The notes under the pieces are model-generated. The model did not search any database. It worked only from the letters and a program-made list of their open reading frames with translations, and was not told where the DNA came from. The position numbers and the translations under genes were made by a program. This document shows, piece after piece, positions 59,639-64,000 of a stretch of DNA of 64,000 nucleotides. Origin of the DNA: Hirudinaria manillensis (lineage: Eukaryota > Annelida > Clitellata > Hirudinida > Hirudinidae); the NCBI GenBank assembly GCA_034509925.1, contig CM067531.1, forward strand, positions 4,310,001 to 4,374,000, read 5' to 3'. Within the stretch, counting starts at the first letter, position 1. Each line of letters starts with the position of its first letter.

Positions 59639-61132
59639 CGACGATCGAGTTTTAAAGCAATTTTTGGTTTTTAAGTGGCACCCTGTCATGTGGTGTGGTG
59701 GAAACTTCATGTCTCGGATGATGCTCCCCGATGACGGGCTGATATGATCAACCTTGTCACATCTTCATAACGATTGGCAACAAAATTTACAAGAATTTTT
59801 TGCATTTAGGTCCTTCCGTCCTTCTAAGACAGTGCTGAAGTTATTATTGGTCTGCTTAATGGCCTCCAATCTTTCATCAAAGAAGCATTTTCCTCTTAAT
59901 GAGACTATGATTTTATTAATCATTGTTTTTATCTCTTCAGCTTATTGATGATGTGCTATTACTTCCCATCAAGATCAGATTTCCTTTTAGAGCTGGGCCA
60001 TGGATTGTGTGTGATGTGGTCAGTGAATTTCTAAGTAGCGCTCGCCTTCGTGAAGCCGTGTACATCTGCTCCGTGCTCAAAAACCTCCAGAATGCTTCAT
60101 CTGGTTGAAGATGTTTTCTTGAAAGTTTTCCACCTGGATTTATTTCTTTATATTGAGCCAATGTCAGAGAATTTTGAATGCTATACCTGCAGGCAACTTG
60201 GTGGAACCAAAAATAGATCTTGAAACCAGTTTTGCTTCTTAGAAAAACATGGTATTCCTTTTTGCCAATTGGGTTTGTTGCTTTATAAAAAAAATATACC
60301 TCATCTTTCTTTTCAAGATTGTATTGAAATGTATTATCTATTTTTCTGGTCGAGTATCGTGCGTCGTTTACATCTAGAATCGTTTTCAATTAAATAATTT
60401 GTTAATATTATTTCTACATCTCAATAACTTTGCCAGACATGTGTTGGTGAGACATTACAAAGTCCATTGAGGACTGAAGAGCTGCAAATAACACCTCAAG
60501 GTCACTTTCCTGCCAATTATTATTGCATGAACAACCAATTCTAACCTGCACAATATCACCTGCCTTTGCCTTGTCATATAACATGTGCACATTTGGCATT
60601 TTGATTGCTTTGGTATCAATTTTTAGAATTGATGCAGTTTGTTAAATCAAATTACTTAACAGCTTTTAGATTGGATCCATCTTTTATCATGCCTTTAGGA
60701 TAATTTTGAAAAAGATGTTGCATGTTTTCCATGTTGTTTTACATTTTTCTGAGCTAATTAAAGGACGATCTATTGGCTATGACTGTAAAACAAATATAAA
60801 GGCCTTTCCTTCCCAAAAGTGTTGGAATTTATCTAGGAATTGTTCAAGTTAGTGAAATGATTAAAGTTTAAGTTGTAGAGAGAAGTTGTTCAAAACCAAA
60901 TTATAAATGTTTGATCAAATTTAAAAAAAAAAGAAAAGGTACTGAGGTCCAGAACTGATAAACAAAATAAAATAAATTAGATTAAAACATAAATCCCTGA
61001 ATGCAAGAAAATTATAAATGTATATCATATAAAAAGAATATTGCTGTTGATAAAGAGAGGTTGGAGCATCAATAAAATTTGATAAGTAGGCACATAAAAT
61101 GAGTCCCTTTTTCAGATGATCATCACTTCAAG
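59639..61132. other. Region between the Dlg-like gene and G6PD with unidentified minus-strand open frames
   Basis: The two flanking genes converge here. The minus strand has three suggestive frames. One is 60414-60599, starting MPNVHMLYDKAKAGDIVQ and ending MSHQHMSGKVIEM, with possible internal splice sites. One is 59937-60389, a 150-codon frame containing EAFWRFLSTEQMYTASRRRA after a possible acceptor near 60111. One covers about 59790-59940, a charged helical-looking stretch AEEIKTMINKIIVSLRGKCF and FDERLEAIKQTNNNFSTVLE. They do not join in a consistent phase and match no family I know. They may be exons of an unrecognised gene or UTR sequence. Confidence 0.25.
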
Positions 61133-63486
61133 CTACAATTTCTTGTTTGGTACCCATTTATAGGTTCCAGAATATATGAAGTTGTACTTGGATGCCATTT
61201 GGTCTGCTTCTTTTGGCCCACGACTGGAAGCAGAAGTTTCACTAAGGTTTGGATTTTACAAAAACAAAAAGAGATTGTGCAACAACCTTCCAAACTTGTA
61301 AGGAATGGGAGCAATGTTTTTCTTTTCAATTTCATGGAGAGCTGGAGTGAAGATCCTCCAGGCCTCGTGCAACTCGTCTGCTCTCACAAAATTGATCTGA
61401 CTGCCACAAACGACATCAAGAATTAGGCGCTCATAGGCATCAGGCAAGTTTATGTCCTGCAATGAAAATAAGTTGCCAGATCTCTGAAGGGGAATGTAAT
61501 AAATCAATCAGCTTAACCAACAGAATATTTGCTTCCATATGTAAAATCCAGCTCAGTCTGCTCACAGTCAAAAAGCATTCCAGGTGTTTTGGACATGAGC
61601 TTCATGTAAACTGCTTCTCCAGGCTGGACTCGAAACACCAACTCATTCCTGTGGATGTCACTCGAAGGAAAAATCGAACCAGGTACATTCTTGAACTGCA
61701 GCCTCACTTCTGCTTTCCTTTCGTTCAAAGCTTATGGAATCACATAAAATTTTAATGAGACTGCAATATTGGCGATTCATTTATTATATTTTCTTATATA
61801 TTTGTTAGGTCTACCTTTTCCACATCTCAGTATGAAGGGGACCCCTTCCCATCTTTCATTGTTTATAAAAAGAACAGCTAGGGCAAAAGTTGGAGTCAGT
61901 GACCCTTTGGGTACTGTTGGATCATCCAAATATCCTAGCTTGGCTTCTCCAGATCCTTCAGGATTACCCACATATTGGCCAAGGACCAGATTGTCCAATG
62001 ACAGCTCTTTGACACACTTCAAAACTTTTACCTAGTGGAACAAAGAGTGAAAAAGTCACTTATTCGACTCAGGTCTTGGATGAGCAAGTTTACCTTCTCA
62101 TTTCTAATATCCTCAGCCATCAAGGATATTGGCTTCTCCATGGAAACAAGGGATAAAATTTGGAGTAGGTGATTCTGCATAACATCCCTAGAATTGTAAG
62201 CATCAACTTATTGCACATTGTTTGACATTGTAAATAATCAAATTTAAAACTAACTTTATTCACAAAATTAAGTCATCATCTTTAGTTGTAATCAAATGAT
62301 TATAAAGAATCAAAATGAGTACCTAATGATTCCAAAGTTGTCAAAGTACCCTCCTCTGCCTTCAGTACTGAAAGGTTCCTTGAATGAAATTGTGACGCAA
62401 GCAACGTTGTCACGATTCCATACAGTACTGAATATTCGGTTTGCAAACCTAAACATGATTTTTTGTTATTAAAATTCATTTATCCATCGATTCAATTTAG
62501 GATGAGAAACTTGCCTGAGCACCATCAGGTTCTGAACCATTTCTTTGCCAAGGTAATGATCAATTCTATATATTTCCTCTTCGCTATACATGCTGCTCAG
62601 ATGATTTGACAACTCCGTGGACGAAGCCAGATCACGACCGAAAGGTTTTTCGATGATGATTTTTGTTTGGGCATTCCTGGTAATAATTAATTTTAAATAG
62701 TGAATGACCATATAAGAAACAATAAAGTTAACATATTTCTTTAGCAAACGATTATAATCCTTCTCACCAGGGACACTTATGAGATCTGAAATGCAAAACA
62801 AAGAAATATATAAGTAAAGTAATTCACTCAGTCTATTATAAGTTTAAGAAAGTTGATAACAAGGATGAAAAACTTGCCCATTTGCCCGGCAGTGGTAATG
62901 TATCAGCTTAGTGACTGATTGGTAAACAGTGGGAGGCAGTGCAAAATAAAAGATCCTATGGGAACACTTATCTAATTCATTAATTTTTGCATCCAACATT
63001 TTGAATCCCTCCTCTTCCTCATAATTTCCTTGGATGTAAAAGTTCAGTTTGAAAAACTCATCAAGCAGCTTTTCTTCTCCATCTTTAATCTTTAAAAAAA
63101 TAATAAAATAACAGATTAAGTAATTAGTTGACACAGTTCTGCAAAATATAACATTATCCGGACCACCTTCAAATAGGGATGGCTTTTTTTGCGTATATCT
63201 TCAACCTTAATATTGGAACGTGCGTAACCAATAAAAAATATCTTTTTAGGTAACAATTGATCTCTGTAAAGCCACCAAAGAGTGGGGTAAATCTTCTTTC
63301 TAGCTAAATCACCCTAGTATTGATGAAAAGCATTCGTCACGTTTAATCACCATAAAAATAACTTTACAAATAACTCACAGAAGCTCCTAGCACGACAAAA
63401 ACATGGGTGGAATCATAATCTGCATGTCCATCGCACGTGCTGAGAGATTTTTTGATCAGGCCTAAACCATCAGGTGAACACGACAT
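61133..63486 (-). CDS. G6PD: Glucose-6-phosphate 1-dehydrogenase
   Basis: First, NADPH-producing step of the pentose phosphate pathway (glucose 6-phosphate plus NADP to 6-phosphogluconolactone), cytosolic. Eleven exons join in phase to 517 aa (human 515): 63379-63486, 63167-63313, 62878-63089, 62768-62785, 62515-62676, 62323-62448, 62094-62187, 61815-62031, 61522-61730, 61287-61456, 61133-61223. Seen: NADP-binding GASGDLARK (34-42), EKPFGRD (171-177), the active-site RIDHYLGKE (199-207, catalytic His and Lys), [77 protein letters not shown], and the C-terminal structural NADP region ending [11 protein letters not shown]. Exon 4 is an 18-nt microexon. Introns 3 and 5 have GC donors (GG/gcaagt, CAG/gcaagt). 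Its motifs and length give no sign of impaired function. Confidence 0.97.
62768..62785 (-). other. G6PD: 18-nt microexon of G6PD
   Basis: Bounded by acceptor TTTGCATTTCAG and donor gtgaga. Joined in phase it supplies GSHKCPW between IHYHCRAN and [10 protein letters not shown]. This restores the conserved tryptophan-asparagine seen before the IIVEKPFGRD motif in other animals; skipping it would keep the frame but remove six residues. Confidence 0.85.
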
Positions 63487-64000
63487 CTCTAAAACTTCAC
63501 TTTTTGTTTATGTTCCCTAACTTCACTCACCTGAACTTTTAAGAATTAGTCAGCATACCGGCTATAATAAAAGCAGGTAATGCCTATTCGTGAGCTTGAA
63601 TGTCAACAGTGTTTCAACACGGTTGAATTTTTTTTTAAACTTAATCTTAAGCAGATATCTGAGGGATGGTATCATTCACCGCTCTTTCTATTGTTAGTGA
63701 GGCTGGCCTGTTTCTAGTGAAAGTAATTAATTGTTTCCAAACATTAAAAGGCACGCAAATGATTTGGTAATTAATATCATAGCTAAAAAAATTTAATATT
63801 AAAAAAACTTTATAAACGCAACAATTCTTCATAGCCTTCAGGAGGGAGAGAATTTATTGTACCAAATTCCAACGTTAAGGGGATCATCCATAAAGCCCCA
63901 GCCTTGCGCAAAAATCAACTTTTGACTTGAATTACCTCATGCGTAAATCCTTACTTTTCCACCAATGAAGCTTTTTGTGCCCATTTAATTTGTTAGATTT
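63487..64000. other. Upstream region of G6PD
   Basis: Presumed promoter and 5' UTR of G6PD at the window edge. No clear core-promoter motif or other gene was seen. Confidence 0.4.

Noticed and set aside
60414..60599. Resemblance of the end ALQSSMDFVMSHQHMSGKVIEM to C termini of MDR-type reductases
   Set aside because: The match is short and relies on a loose GKV pattern; no Rossmann-fold exon was found upstream, so no function is assigned.

Overview
This is a metazoan nuclear genome window. It is AT-rich and its protein genes are cut by many short GT-AG introns (mostly about 50 to 900 bp). The families present (Integrator subunit 7, Axin DIX domain, MARF1, TOM1, Dlg-type SH3-guanylate kinase, beta-1,3-galactosyltransferase, APC13) point to an invertebrate animal. 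I could not place it to phylum. No bacterial features, rRNA, tRNA or CRISPR array were recognised.

Layout. 1-12 kb holds almost no recognisable coding sequence. It is filled with simple repeats: a 0.67-kb compound pentanucleotide satellite, trinucleotide runs, several minisatellites and a perfect 44-bp tandem duplication. It also holds one possible promoter (two CRE palindromes plus a TATA-like box near 5.4 kb) and one orphan terminal-exon candidate near 6.4 kb. From 12 kb on, genes are dense: threonine dehydratase with ACT domain (12.1-16.3, minus), ANAPC13 (17.9-18.2, minus), a RhoU/V-like GTPase (19.5-22.3, minus), INTS7 (23.6-29.3, plus), an Axin-like DIX protein (31.8-35.3, minus), TOM1 (39.7-43.3, minus), MARF1 (43.9-51.2, plus), an intronless GT31 galactosyltransferase (51.9-52.9, minus), MINDY1/2 deubiquitinase (54.6-57.1, minus), a Dlg-like SH3-guanylate kinase (57.8-59.6, plus) and glucose-6-phosphate dehydrogenase (61.1-63.5, minus).

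I rebuilt exon structures by hand, using splice sites, reading phase and protein-family alignment from memory. Eight gene models close in frame with full-length or near full-length products: 462, 285, 983, 446, about 1486, 512, 342 and 517 aa. The Axin model is incomplete.

The genes are mostly unrelated housekeeping, trafficking, signalling and RNA-regulation functions rather than one pathway. Two pairs sit head to head with about 0.65 kb between start codons (TOM1/MARF1, MINDY/Dlg-like), which suggests shared promoter regions. Points worth a second look: five GC-AG introns in only three genes, an 18-nt microexon in G6PD, an Axin-like gene with no RGS domain found, a Dlg-like gene with no PDZ domains found, a Rho GTPase with an altered G4 motif and no CAAX box, and a family of related pentanucleotide satellites at three loci.
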